Of a stretch of 64,000 nt of DNA, positions 46,665 to 55,619 are shown in pieces. The notes under the pieces are model-generated. The model did no database searches and was not told the DNA's origin. It worked only from the letters and a program-made list of their open reading frames with translations. The translations under genes were made by a program, and so were the position numbers. The DNA comes from Desulfurobacterium thermolithotrophum DSM 11699 (GTDB lineage Bacteria > Aquificota > Aquificia > Desulfurobacteriales > Desulfurobacteriaceae). The stretch spans positions 1,060,501 through 1,124,500 of the forward strand of contig NC_015185.1 in NCBI RefSeq assembly GCF_000191045.1, read 5' to 3'. Each line of letters starts with the position of its first letter. Position 1 is the first letter of the stretch.

Positions 46665-47735
46665 ATGAGTTGGATAGAAAGAAGGAAGACAAGAACAATT
46701 TATGTTGGAAATGTACCTATCGGAAGTGAACATCCGATTGCAGTTCAGTCAATGACTAATACTTTCACTGAAGATGTTGAAACTACTGTTGCTCAGATAA
46801 AGGAACTGGAAAAAATCGGTTGCGAAATTATTAGAGTAGCAGTTCCAACTATAAAAGCAGCAGAAGCTATTAAGGAAATAAAGAAAAGGATTTCTATTCC
46901 CTTAGTTGCAGATATCCACTTTGATTACAAATTAGCCATACTTTCAGTAGAAAATGGAGCTGACTGCATAAGGATAAATCCAGGTAACATTGGAGAAAAA
47001 TGGAAAGTAAAGGAAATCATTTCTGCTGTAAGAGAAAGAGGAATATCTATCCGAATAGGAGTAAATTCAGGCTCAATTCCTAAAGAAGTCCTTGCAAAGT
47101 ACGAAAAACCAACTCCAGAAGCTCTTGCAGAAACCGCTTTAAACTATGCAAGGTTTTTTGAGGATAATGACTTTACAAATTTAAAGTTTTCTCTTAAAGG
47201 TTCAGAAGTCAAAAGTACTGTAATTGCTAATAAAATCTTTGCACGACAAACTGATTATCCAATTCACATAGGAATTACTGAAGCTGGAACTTTTATTTCC
47301 GGAGCTGTTAAGTCTGCAGTAGGAGTAGGAATTCTTCTATATGAAGGAATTGGAGATACACTAAGAATATCTTTGTCTACTCATCCAAAAGAGGAAGTGA
47401 AAATTGCTTATAAAATTCTCTCTGCTCTTGATTTAAGAAAACGAGGAGTAGAAGTAATTTCTTGTCCGACATGTGGAAGATGCAGAGTAGATGTTGAAAC
47501 CTTAGCAAAAGAGGTAGAAAAGAGACTGGAACATATTGAAAAACCTTTAAAAGTTGCAGTTATGGGATGTGCAGTTAATGGCCCAGGTGAAGCTCGATTT
47601 GTTGATGTAGGAATTGCAGGAGCAGGTGATTACTTTATTCTCTTTATTAAAGGAAAAATAATAGATAAACTTTCTGAGGAAGAAGCTTTAGAAAGACTTG
47701 TGAAAGAAGTTGAAAATTTAGTGAGGAAAGAATGA
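46665..47735 (+). CDS. ispG: (E)-4-hydroxy-3-methylbut-2-enyl-diphosphate synthase
   Basis: IspG (GcpE) performs the penultimate step of the MEP isoprenoid pathway using a 4Fe-4S cluster. The 356-residue protein has the N-terminal TIM-barrel (VQSMTNTFTEDVETTVAQI) and C-terminal cluster motif CPTCGRCRVD plus GCAVNGPGEA. It begins the run ispG-folB-GGDEF-queH on the plus strand. Confidence 0.96.
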   Translation: MSWIERRKTRTIYVGNVPIGSEHPIAVQSMTNTFTEDVETTVAQIKELEKIGCEIIRVAVPTIKAAEAIKEIKKRISIPLVADIHFDYKLAILSVENGADCIRINPGNIGEKWKVKEIISAVRERGISIRIGVNSGSIPKEVLAKYEKPTPEALAETALNYARFFEDNDFTNLKFSLKGSEVKSTVIANKIFARQTDYPIHIGITEAGTFISGAVKSAVGVGILLYEGIGDTLRISLSTHPKEEVKIAYKILSALDLRKRGVEVISCPTCGRCRVDVETLAKEVEKRLEHIEKPLKVAVMGCAVNGPGEARFVDVGIAGAGDYFILFIKGKIIDKLSEEEALERLVKEVENLVRKE

Positions 47736-48061
47736 TAAAAAGATCTGTTTTCATTGAAGGAATGAAATTACATGTAAAGTGCGGAGTTTTTGAAGAAGAA
47801 AGGAAATTAGGTGTTCAAGTTCTTATAGATATAAGAGTTGAATCTACAGAGTTTGTTGACTATCAAGAACTCTATGAACTTATTTTCAAAACTGCAAGTG
47901 AAATGCAGTTTACCTACCTTGAAGACTTAGGAGAAATATTGTTAAATAAAGTCCGCAAAAGGTGGAATCCTGAGTGTATAGAAATTAAAATGACAAAACT
48001 TAGTGTACCTTTTCAACACTCTTTCTCTAAAGCAGGAGTGAACTTAATTTGGAAGAGGTAG
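47732..48061 (+). CDS. folB: Dihydroneopterin aldolase family protein
   Basis: A 109-residue FolB-type protein (tunnelling fold). KRSVFIEGMKLHVKCGVFEEERKLGVQVLIDI is visible in two pieces, including the substrate-anchoring region. The C-terminus KMTKLSVPFQHSF resembles the K-L-x-x-P motif of the aldolase. It overlaps ispG by 4 bp. It converts dihydroneopterin to hydroxymethyl-dihydropterin in folate synthesis. Confidence 0.85.
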   Translation: MIKRSVFIEGMKLHVKCGVFEEERKLGVQVLIDIRVESTEFVDYQELYELIFKTASEMQFTYLEDLGEILLNKVRKRWNPECIEIKMTKLSVPFQHSFSKAGVNLIWKR

Positions 48062-48063
48062 GA

Positions 48064-49149
48064 ATGGAAGATAGAGCAGACAATATTGAATGTAAGCTTC
48101 TTAAGAAAGTTCGTCAAGAGAGAAAATTCTCAAAGGAAGAACTCCAGTTAATAACAAATATTGCAAAAGAAGAACTCAAATTTTTAGCCCGTAATAATAT
48201 TCCTTTAATACCAGAAAACTATGTTCTTTGGTTTGATATATTCTGTTACTTAACGGAAAATAATTTGAAACTATCAGATCTTGAAATCATAGGACTCTTT
48301 AAGGAAAAGTATCCTTCAAAAGAAAAAATAGAAAATGTTTTGGTGGAAGTTGAAACAGAAGAAAAAGATTTAGTAAAAAAAGTTGCTGAAGAGATAAACC
48401 AAGAAATAGAGGAAATTATCGAAGCACTGAAAGAACATCAAGAATCTTTAAAGAATAAAGAAGCTTCTGTAAAAGAAATTAGAGAAAATACTGAAGATCA
48501 AATAGTTAGAGGAATTTTAAATAAGGTTTTAGATGAACTTAAAACTATTAGAGAGCAAAATGATCTTTTAAGAAACAAGCTTGAAGAATCAAATCAACAA
48601 ATAAAGAAATTAAGAAAAGAGTTAGAAGAATCAAAAAAAGAAGCCAATATTGATTTCTTAACACGAGTAGCTAACAGAGCAAGTTTTGATAGAGCAATAA
48701 GCGATATGGTTAAAGATTTTTATGAAAGGAATTATCCCTTTGCTTTGTTAATGATTGACATAGATAACTTTAAGCAGATAAATGATACATATGGACATCA
48801 AGCTGGAGATCATGTTTTGAGAGAACTTGCAAGAACAATAAAGGAACAATTAAGAGCTAGAGATGTTGTTGCTAGGTATGGAGGTGAAGAATTTGCAATT
48901 CTTATTCCAGGAGTTACTTTTGCTCAAGCTGTTAGAATTGCAGAAAGAATAAGGAAGAATATAGAGAAACATTTATTTAGGTACAAGGATACGGTTATTC
49001 CTGTAACTGCAAGTATTGGAGTTGCAGTTATGAGGAATGGACTTGACGAGACAGGAATTATAGAAAAAGCGGATCAAGCTTTATATTTAGCTAAAAGAAA
49101 CGGAAAAAACCAAATAAAAACAGATCTTGATGTAGAGTTAGAAGAATGA
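48064..49149 (+). CDS. GGDEF diguanylate cyclase with N-terminal coiled coil
   Basis: A ~361-residue soluble protein. The first 100 residues are an all-helical part (IIGLFKEKYPSKEKIENVL), residues 110-200 a charged coiled coil, and residues ~200-355 a GGDEF domain with the active-site RYGGEEFAIL and IDIDNFKQINDTYGHQAGD. The I-site RxxD is RARD (five residues before the GGEEF motif), consistent with product feedback. It would make c-di-GMP in response to an unknown signal read by the helical part. ATG 48064 after an AGGTAGGA site is preferred to TTG 48049. Confidence 0.92.
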   Translation: MEDRADNIECKLLKKVRQERKFSKEELQLITNIAKEELKFLARNNIPLIPENYVLWFDIFCYLTENNLKLSDLEIIGLFKEKYPSKEKIENVLVEVETEEKDLVKKVAEEINQEIEEIIEALKEHQESLKNKEASVKEIRENTEDQIVRGILNKVLDELKTIREQNDLLRNKLEESNQQIKKLRKELEESKKEANIDFLTRVANRASFDRAISDMVKDFYERNYPFALLMIDIDNFKQINDTYGHQAGDHVLRELARTIKEQLRARDVVARYGGEEFAILIPGVTFAQAVRIAERIRKNIEKHLFRYKDTVIPVTASIGVAVMRNGLDETGIIEKADQALYLAKRNGKNQIKTDLDVELEE

Positions 49150-49760
49150 AAGTTCTCCTTCATATTTGCTGTGCTCCATGTGCCTGTTATCCTATCAAAT
49201 TTCTAAAAGAAAAAGGATATGAAATCGTTGGTTTATGGTACAATCCTAACATTCATCCATCTACGGAATTTGCTAAAAGAACAAAAGCTGTTAAAGAACT
49301 TGAGAAGCTTGAAAACGTTAAGATTATTTACTTTGAAAATTATGAACCTGAGAACTGGCTGAGACAAGTTGTTTTTAGAGAAGAAAAAACTGTAAGATGT
49401 CAAATTTGCTATTCAATGCGTCTTGAAATGACTGCAAGTGTTGCAAAAAGAGGAAAATTTGATTTTTTTACTTCTACACTTTTTTATAGTAAGTACCAAA
49501 AAAGAGAGTGGATGCTTCCTCTTGCAAAAAATGCAGCTAATAAGTTTGGAGTAAATTTCTTAGATATTGACTTTAGAAAAGGATGGAGAGAGGGAATAGA
49601 AATATCAAAAAGATATAAACTTTACCGGCAAGAGTACTGCGGTTGCATTTATTCAGAAAAAGAACGCTACTGTCCAAAAGGAAAAACTGATGTTAGCTGG
49701 ATTATAAACCAAGCAACAAAAGAGGCTCAAAAAGTTATTGAAATTTTCAATAAGAATTAA
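49146..49760 (+). CDS. queH: Epoxyqueuosine reductase QueH
   Basis: QueH (DUF208) reduces epoxyqueuosine to queuosine in tRNA, the alternative to QueG in anaerobes and thermophiles. The 204-residue protein has the CCAPCACYPIKFL motif at residues 8-20, a second pair in CQICYSMRLEMTA and CGCIYSEKERYC further on, which supply Fe-S and Fe ligands. It overlaps the GGDEF gene by 4 bp. Confidence 0.92.
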   Translation: MKVLLHICCAPCACYPIKFLKEKGYEIVGLWYNPNIHPSTEFAKRTKAVKELEKLENVKIIYFENYEPENWLRQVVFREEKTVRCQICYSMRLEMTASVAKRGKFDFFTSTLFYSKYQKREWMLPLAKNAANKFGVNFLDIDFRKGWREGIEISKRYKLYRQEYCGCIYSEKERYCPKGKTDVSWIINQATKEAQKVIEIFNKN

Positions 49761-49790
49761 AAAACTTCTTAATTCCACGTAAAGATTATT

Positions 49791-50417
49791 TTATTTTGCA
49801 GATTTTATAAAAAGAAAATGTCTTCTTAACTTAATTCCTTTTACTTCAAACGAAATTTCTTCTATGATGTAATTAGGAATTTCCTGAGAAAACCTTTCTT
49901 TTCCTCTATATATGCACAAAATAGCTCCTTTTTCAAGTAAGTGTTTTGTTATTTTTATAGCTTCAATAGGATCTTCAACAGCTCTCATCAAAAGCATATC
50001 ATAGTTTCTGTCGATAGATTCAACTCTTGTACAAAGAACCTTAACATTTGGAAGTTCCAATTCTCTTTTCACCTGTTCTAAGAAAACACACCTTTTGTGT
50101 CGAGACTCAATAAGGTCAAAGGTTGAATTTTGTATTGTTATTGCCAGTGGAACTCCTGGAAATCCTCCTCCAGAACCAACATCTCCCAAAAGTTTATTAT
50201 GATAATCAAATCCATAAAGTTTAAAAGCTTTTAGCCCAAGGAGAGAGTCAAAAAAGTGTTTTTCCTCAATTTCTTTATCGCTTAAAATGGAAGTTATATT
50301 AATTCGCTTTCCCCATTTTTTTAGAAGTTCCCTATATCTTTCAAATTTTTTATACTCTTTTTCAAATAAATCTATCTCATTTAGTTCGCAGAGCTCTCTC
50401 AATCTCTCAAGACTCAA
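49791..50417 (-). CDS. rsmG: 16S rRNA (guanine-527-N7)-methyltransferase RsmG
   Basis: A 208-residue GidB/RsmG with the SAM motif LLGDVGSGGGFPGVPLAI and the family N-terminus KKWGKRINITSI. It methylates G527 of 16S rRNA. The gene starts 11 bp inside the end of mnmG, the classic gidA-gidB order. Little intergenic DNA separates it from the converging queH. Confidence 0.95.
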   Translation of the reverse strand: MSLERLRELCELNEIDLFEKEYKKFERYRELLKKWGKRINITSILSDKEIEEKHFFDSLLGLKAFKLYGFDYHNKLLGDVGSGGGFPGVPLAITIQNSTFDLIESRHKRCVFLEQVKRELELPNVKVLCTRVESIDRNYDMLLMRAVEDPIEAIKITKHLLEKGAILCIYRGKERFSQEIPNYIIEEISFEVKGIKLRRHFLFIKSAK

Positions 50418-52311
50418 GTTTTACCTCACCTCTTTTCCACTTTTCTATGTATATAGCAAGTATTGGAATAGAAGCTGGTCTAATTCCTTCAAGTCTTGCA
50501 GCCTGTCCAAGCGTTAATGGCTTCATCTCCTTTAGTTTCTGCTTTTCTTCTGTTGAAATTGGAACAATACTGTAATCAAAGTCTTGAGGAATTTTTACGT
50601 TCTCAAGTTTTCTAAACTTCTTAACATCTTCAAGCTGTCTTTTTATGTAACCTTCGTACTTAACTTCAATTTCAACTTCTTCTAAGATCTCTTCCAGAAG
50701 CTTTCTATCCTCTATATCAAGTTTAAAAGAAATAACCTTTAGTATTTCGTATAGTTTAACTTCAGGTCTTTTAAGGACTTCATAAACAGTTTTACTCTCC
50801 TTTAAAGGAGTTGAACCAGCTTTTTCGAGCACCGGATTAATAACCTCAGGTTTTACCTTCACTTCCTTTAATTTCTCAATGAAGACCTTAATAGTTTCAT
50901 ACTTTCTCTTGACCCTCTCGTACTGTTCCCTTGTTAAAAGACCAAACCTGTAGCCGTACTTTGCGAGCCTGTAGTCCGCGTTATCATACCTTATGAGAAG
51001 CCTATATTCGGCACGAGAAGTAAAGAGCCTATAAGGTTCTCTAACTCCTTTGTTCACAAGATCATCTATCATAACACCGATATATGCCTCGTCTCTTCCA
51101 AGAATAAACCTTTCATCCTTATTAAGAGCATAAAGGGCAGCATTTATTCCTGCAACAATTCCTTGACCAGCTGCTTCCTCATATCCTGTTGTTCCATTAA
51201 TCTGACCAGCGTTAAAAAGACCTTTAATAATTTTTGTTTCAAGAGTTGGATAAAGATGAGTGGGGTCTACAAAGTCATATTCAATCGCATAAGCTGGTCT
51301 TATTATCTTTGCGTTTTCAAGTCCTGGGATTGAGCGAATTATCTTTTCCTGAACATCAAACGGAAGACTTGTTGACGTTCCATTTGGATAAAATTCAACT
51401 GTATTTCTCCCTTCTGGTTCAACAAAAACGTGGTGCCTTTCCTTATCTGGAAACTTTACAATCTTATCTTCAATAGATGGACAGTATCTAACACCAACTC
51501 CGCTAATTAACTTGCACTCTCCATACATTGGAGAGCGGTGAAGGTTTTCTTTTATTATCCTGTGAGTTTCTGGAGTTGTGTACGTTAACCAACACGGAAT
51601 TTGCTCTATTTCTTTTGGTTCTGTCCAATAAGAGAAAAATGGTGGTGGCTCATCACCATCTTGTCTTTCCATTTTAGAAAAATCTATCGTTGTTCCATCA
51701 AGTCTCACTGGTGTTCCTGTCTTGAGTCTTGCTACCTTAAAACCATGTCTAATATAGAAATTAGAGAGTTTATTTGCAGCAGGTTCCCACATCCTGCCGC
51801 CTTCAAATTCTTTAAAGCCAATAAAAATTTTTCCTTTTAGAAAAGTTCCAGCAGTTACAACAACTGCTTTTGCTCCATATCTTGCGTTTATGTGAGTAAC
51901 AACCCCTTTAACTTTTCCATCTTCAACTATTATGTCATCAACTATTTGCTGAACAATTTCAAGGTTTGGCGTATTTTCTATGATTTTCCTCATTCTATCT
52001 CTATAGGCATATTTATCAGCTTGAGCTCTTGGAGCTCTAACAGCAGGACCTTTTCTCCTATTTAAAATTCTAAATTGTATTCCTGTTTCATCTATATTCT
52101 TTGCCATTTCACCACCAAGGGCATCTATCTCCCTTACAACTGTTCCCTTGGCAACTCCACCAATTGCAGGATTACAAGACATTTCTGCTATCTTATCAAC
52201 GTTCACTGTAAATAAAGCAGTTTTACAGCCCATTCTTGCAGCAGCTAAAGCTGCTTCGCATCCTGCATGCCCTGCACCTACAACTATTACATCATAAATA
52301 CCATCCCACAT
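50407..52311 (-). CDS. mnmG: tRNA uridine-34 carboxymethylaminomethyl synthase subunit MnmG
   Basis: MnmG (GidA) with MnmE modifies U34 in tRNAs that read A/G-ending codons. The 634-residue FAD protein has the dinucleotide motif VIVVGAGHAGCEAALAAARMG (in part), SCNPAIGGVAKGTVVREIDALGG (in part), and the redox Cys in CPSIEDKI. Its C-terminal domain binds MnmE. The tRNA-Gly(UCC) and tRNA-Leu(UAA) genes in this window specify such tRNAs. Confidence 0.97.
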   Translation of the reverse strand: MWDGIYDVIVVGAGHAGCEAALAAARMGCKTALFTVNVDKIAEMSCNPAIGGVAKGTVVREIDALGGEMAKNIDETGIQFRILNRRKGPAVRAPRAQADKYAYRDRMRKIIENTPNLEIVQQIVDDIIVEDGKVKGVVTHINARYGAKAVVVTAGTFLKGKIFIGFKEFEGGRMWEPAANKLSNFYIRHGFKVARLKTGTPVRLDGTTIDFSKMERQDGDEPPPFFSYWTEPKEIEQIPCWLTYTTPETHRIIKENLHRSPMYGECKLISGVGVRYCPSIEDKIVKFPDKERHHVFVEPEGRNTVEFYPNGTSTSLPFDVQEKIIRSIPGLENAKIIRPAYAIEYDFVDPTHLYPTLETKIIKGLFNAGQINGTTGYEEAAGQGIVAGINAALYALNKDERFILGRDEAYIGVMIDDLVNKGVREPYRLFTSRAEYRLLIRYDNADYRLAKYGYRFGLLTREQYERVKRKYETIKVFIEKLKEVKVKPEVINPVLEKAGSTPLKESKTVYEVLKRPEVKLYEILKVISFKLDIEDRKLLEEILEEVEIEVKYEGYIKRQLEDVKKFRKLENVKIPQDFDYSIVPISTEEKQKLKEMKPLTLGQAARLEGIRPASIPILAIYIEKWKRGEVKLES

Positions 52312-53079
52312 CTAAAACTCCACCTTTACTTTCATTCCTCTTTTTGCCTTTAAGATATTTGCAGCAGAAGCCATATATGCAACGATTTGAAAGTGACCCT
52401 CAGGATTTACAGAAACAAAGAGCTCTCCTTTTTGAAAGCCTGAAAATTTTTCAGAAACTTTCTCTATCTTTACCCCATTGATTTCAATAGACTTTGGTTC
52501 TTTTCCTTCGTACTCCATGTTAAGAATAAGATTTCCAAAGCTATCGACATCAAGAATTATAGTTTCAAAAATACCTGGAGACACTTCCACAGGAGAAGGT
52601 ATTCTAAACCTTTTTAATTTGGAAATCTCTATCTCTTCTCCAAGATGATGAGCAGATTGAAGCTTTGCTAATTCAGCAGCTATAGGAGCAAGAATGTTGC
52701 GTCCTCTAAAGTTTCCTTTTCCTTCAATGAAATAATGATCTGCAGTTATTCTATAAACAGCTTCTGGAGGTTCTTCTTTAAATACAAGACTTCCTACACC
52801 GTTATTTGGACAAACAACAAAATACTTTTCGGTGGAAACTATAATGGACTCTGAAGAAGGATCAGGATCAACCAAAATCAAAAAAACTGTACCCCGAGGA
52901 AAATATTTAAAAGACCATTTAAATTTAACTGCAGCATCGACTAAGTCAAAGGGTCTAACATTATGAGTAATATCAACGATTTTTGCATCTGGATTAACGC
53001 TTCTAATAACTCCATGAACAGTTCCTACGTAAGTATCTTTTAGACCATAGTCTGAAATAACTGCAACTATATTTTCCAT
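52312..53079 (-). CDS. SAM hydroxide adenosyltransferase (DUF62)
   Basis: A 255-residue DUF62 enzyme of the fluorinase/chlorinase superfamily, which in most bacteria and archaea hydrolyses SAM to adenosine and methionine. ISDYGLKDTYVGTVHGVIRS is the N-terminal signature with the Asp that activates the attacking group, and FRGRNILAPIAAELA follows. Role in the cell is not established. It overlaps the acyltransferase gene by 13 bp and is followed directly by mnmG. Confidence 0.87.
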   Translation of the reverse strand: MENIVAVISDYGLKDTYVGTVHGVIRSVNPDAKIVDITHNVRPFDLVDAAVKFKWSFKYFPRGTVFLILVDPDPSSESIIVSTEKYFVVCPNNGVGSLVFKEEPPEAVYRITADHYFIEGKGNFRGRNILAPIAAELAKLQSAHHLGEEIEISKLKRFRIPSPVEVSPGIFETIILDVDSFGNLILNMEYEGKEPKSIEINGVKIEKVSEKFSGFQKGELFVSVNPEGHFQIVAYMASAANILKAKRGMKVKVEF

Positions 53080-53693
53080 CCTGTCTCCTGGTCACATAGC
53101 TTCGTTAAATCCTTTAATGCTAATTCTAACCTTTTCGTATAAAAATCGATATCTTCCTTTTCTTTAGGATATAAAGGTTTACCAACTAAGACTTTACATT
53201 TACTAAAAGGATAAGGAAGTAGAAAATTATCCCATGATGAAAGTTCTTTTCCCTTCGAAGTTGAAAATGCAACAGGATAAACAGGTACTCCTGTAACAAT
53301 TGAAAGTTTTGCTGCACCAGGTTTAAAAACTTCCTTAGGTCCCCGAGGACCATCTGGAGTGATAGCAACAGATTTTCCACTCTCAAGAATATTTACCATT
53401 TCTCTAAAAGCTCTGTCTCCTCCTTTTCCCTTTCCAGTTGACCCTCTGACAGTACTAAATCCTAATTTTTCTATGAACCTTGCTGCTAATTCACCATCTC
53501 TATGTCTGCTTATTAAAATGGAAACTTTATCAGCATAATTTGCAAAAACAAAGGGTAAAAGGAACATTCTGCCGTGCCAAAAAGTAATAATCGAAGGAAA
53601 TTTCACATCTTCTAAAAACTTAACCTCTATCTTGAGAGTTTTTACAAAACCGTTCAAAAGGAAAAACAGAATATCTTCTCTACTTAATTTCAA
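53067..53693 (-). CDS. Lysophospholipid acyltransferase family (DUF374)
   Basis: A 208-residue DUF374/LPLAT protein, related to lipid A late acyltransferases and Kdo2-lipid-type proteins. FWHGRMFLLPF holds the HxxxxD-type motif, with ISRHRDGELAARFIEKLGF and ITPDGPRGPKEVFKPGAA. Likely role: acyl transfer to a lipid or LPS in the inner membrane. It overlaps the TonB-like gene by 14 bp. Confidence 0.85.
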   Translation of the reverse strand: MKLSREDILFFLLNGFVKTLKIEVKFLEDVKFPSIITFWHGRMFLLPFVFANYADKVSILISRHRDGELAARFIEKLGFSTVRGSTGKGKGGDRAFREMVNILESGKSVAITPDGPRGPKEVFKPGAAKLSIVTGVPVYPVAFSTSKGKELSSWDNFLLPYPFSKCKVLVGKPLYPKEKEDIDFYTKRLELALKDLTKLCDQETGWKI

Positions 53694-54420
53694 ATTCCAC
53701 CCTCAAACGAACTTTATCTAATTCGGCAGTTTTAGGAATTGGATCAAAAGGTTCAGAAGAATAAATAGCAGATATTACTGAACGGTTAAAAAGCATGTCT
53801 GATGAGAGTTTTTCTATGTTTATTTCGTTAAGTTTTCCGTTTTTATCTATCGAAAGAGAAATAACTACTTTTCTATCTTTATTTAAAGAATTCAGAGGTT
53901 TGGAATAAGGATTTTTCCAGTTAGAAATTATTTTCTCCTTAATCCTTAAAAAATAAGGAACTAATTTACTTGAGGTTATAGCAGGAAGTTTCCTATTTTT
54001 TTCTTTTCTAATATCATCCATAGAAAGAGAAAGAGCTATTTTACCTTTGCCAGTTTGATATCCTTTAGTGTTATCTGCTCCTTTAAATTTATCAATTCCG
54101 TTAGAAATAGTAGATTTAAATTTTCCTGTATACTGAGCAATAGTTTTTTCCTTTAGGACTCTTCTCTTTTTCGAGTTCTCACCTTGTGGAATTTCTGTAA
54201 GACCTTTTTGTAAAGAAGTATCTTCTAAGTTTCCTTTATTAGCTTTTTCCCCTATTAGTTTTGAATCTACCCTAGAATCAAAAGAGAGAGTTAAGATATC
54301 AACAATTTGGTATGTTTTAGCTTTGAAGATTTCTGTAAATCCAAAAAGAAAGAGTAATAAAACGTGCAAAGTCAAAGAAATCATTAAAGAAAGTAAATCT
54401 AATTTGTACTCCTTGATCAT
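53680..54420 (-). CDS. TonB/TolA C-terminal-domain protein
   Basis: A 246-residue protein with one N-terminal membrane anchor (residues ~12-32), a Lys/Gly-rich linker (60-150) and a C-terminal TonB/TolA-like domain (165-246: IISNWKNPYSKPL, VVISLSIDKNGKLNEINIEK). It would span the periplasm and pass energy from ExbB-type channels (exbB at 30145) to outer-membrane receptors. The linker is not Pro-rich as in classical TonB, which fits TolA or the Aquificota type. Confidence 0.75.
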   Translation of the reverse strand: MIKEYKLDLLSLMISLTLHVLLLFLFGFTEIFKAKTYQIVDILTLSFDSRVDSKLIGEKANKGNLEDTSLQKGLTEIPQGENSKKRRVLKEKTIAQYTGKFKSTISNGIDKFKGADNTKGYQTGKGKIALSLSMDDIRKEKNRKLPAITSSKLVPYFLRIKEKIISNWKNPYSKPLNSLNKDRKVVISLSIDKNGKLNEINIEKLSSDMLFNRSVISAIYSSEPFDPIPKTAELDKVRLRVEFEIK

Positions 54421-54435
54421 TATTTTCCCTGAAGA

Positions 54436-54512
54436 TGGAGCGGGCGACGGGATTCGAACCCGCGACCCTCAGCTTGGAAGGCTGATGCTCTAGCCAGCTG
54501 AGCTACGCCCGC
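54436..54512 (-). tRNA. tRNA-Gly (anticodon UCC)
   Basis: The minus strand from 54512 gives a full cloverleaf: acceptor GCGGGCG paired with CGCCCGC, D-arm GCTC/GAGC, anticodon stem TCAGC/GCTGA around loop CTTCCAA (anticodon TCC), T-arm GCGGG-TTCGAAT-CCCGT. The 3' CCA is encoded (54438-54436). It lies 15 bp upstream of the TonB-like ATG and on the same strand. Confidence 0.97.
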
Positions 54513-54528
54513 AATTTCTTACAGTAAG

Positions 54529-54557
54529 AATATACTCTATAGTACCTTTTCTGGCAA
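54529..54557 (-). promoter_or_regulatory. Promoter of tRNA-Gly
   Basis: On the minus strand TTGCCA (54557-54552), 17 bp spacer, TATATT (54534-54529). The -10 ends 16 nt before the mature 5' end of the tRNA. The IS481-like element ends only 5 bp upstream of the -35. Confidence 0.75.
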
Positions 54558-55619
54558 CCTACTGTTCGAGTTCAATACATGGTGGACACCTTGATGACTT
54601 CTAATATAGTCCTCAAACTTCTCAGCGGGAGTCTTGTAATTTAAAGAGTGATGGGGTCTAAGAAAGTTGTAAATCTTTAAATACTCAAAAAGTTTTTTAT
54701 TCATCTCATCAACAGTCGGTTCTGTTCCTTCTATCATCCATAGTTCACTTTCTGTCGTTTGAATAAACCTTTCTACATGCGCATTAGTCTTGGGAGATTT
54801 CGGATAACTAAAGTAGTGTTCTATCCCTTTTCTTTTAAGATATTCGTCTAACTCCCCTAAAAATTCGCTCCCGTTATCCGTTTGAACTTTCTCTATCTTG
54901 AAGGGAAGAAATTTTTCAAGTTCTTCAAAAAACCTTCTTCCGCTCCTGCTGCTTTTTGTAGAATAAACCTTGGCAAATGCTATTCGGGTGAACTTGTCTA
55001 TTGCCGTGAACTGGTAAAAGGTTTTACCGCACCAGTAGAGGTATTTAACGTCCATGAGGATTGTTCCTGGTTTGTCTGCTCTTAGTCCTTTTCTGGTGCG
55101 GTTCTTTTTCCCTTTCTGTTTCTTCCTCTTGTAGGTACTTTTTAGTTTCCAGGTTCTTTCTATTAGTCCGTGTCTTTTGAGAGTTCTGTAAACTGTAGAG
55201 GATGATATTTTTACATTTAGGTATCTTTCCATGAAGGCTGCTATCTTTTCTTTGCTCCAGGTTAGGAATTTTTCCCTTATTGTGACGATGATGTGTTCTA
55301 TTTCAGGTTCTATTTGTGGTTGTCTTACTTTATGAGGTCTTTTGCTTCTGTCTTGGAGTCCTTCTATCCCGTACTTGTCGTATCTTTTTTTCCACTTGTA
55401 GAAGGTTGTTGGACTGATGCCAAAGTATCTGCATGTTTTTCTGGCGTTGCCTGTTTTGTGGTAGTACTCTATCCATTTGAGTCTCCTTTTAACGTTTCTG
55501 TCTTTTGTTAGGTCAAGTTTCTTTTTTACTCTTCTTCCTTCTTTCAGGGTTTCTTTGAATGCTGTATTTGTGCTTGATATATGGAGGGATGTTCCTTTGA
55601 ATCTTTTCAATTGTTTCAT
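54537..55619 (-). CDS. IS481-like transposase, copy 1
   Basis: A single-ORF DDE transposase of 360 residues from ATG 55619, placed behind AAGGAGG (an ATG at 55646 precedes the site and is unlikely). N-terminal helix-turn-helix: KTCRYFGISPTTFYKWKKRYDKYGIEGLQDRSKRP (two parts). The rve catalytic core has Asp in ILMDVKYLYWCGKTFY, Asp in VQTDNGSEFLGEL, and Glu in NAHVERFIQTTESEL. The frame has no stop inside the element; it runs through the left terminal repeat and stops at 54537-54539 in tRNA promoter DNA, adding eight foreign residues. It is almost identical to copy 2. Confidence 0.88.
   Translation of the reverse strand: MKQLKRFKGTSLHISSTNTAFKETLKEGRRVKKKLDLTKDRNVKRRLKWIEYYHKTGNARKTCRYFGISPTTFYKWKKRYDKYGIEGLQDRSKRPHKVRQPQIEPEIEHIIVTIREKFLTWSKEKIAAFMERYLNVKISSSTVYRTLKRHGLIERTWKLKSTYKRKKQKGKKNRTRKGLRADKPGTILMDVKYLYWCGKTFYQFTAIDKFTRIAFAKVYSTKSSRSGRRFFEELEKFLPFKIEKVQTDNGSEFLGELDEYLKRKGIEHYFSYPKSPKTNAHVERFIQTTESELWMIEGTEPTVDEMNKKLFEYLKIYNFLRPHHSLNYKTPAEKFEDYIRSHQGVHHVLNSNSRLPEKVL

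Noticed and set aside
54882-55511. Plus-strand frames in both IS481-like copies
   Set aside because: Complementary shadows of the transposase gene; identical in both copies because the elements are identical.
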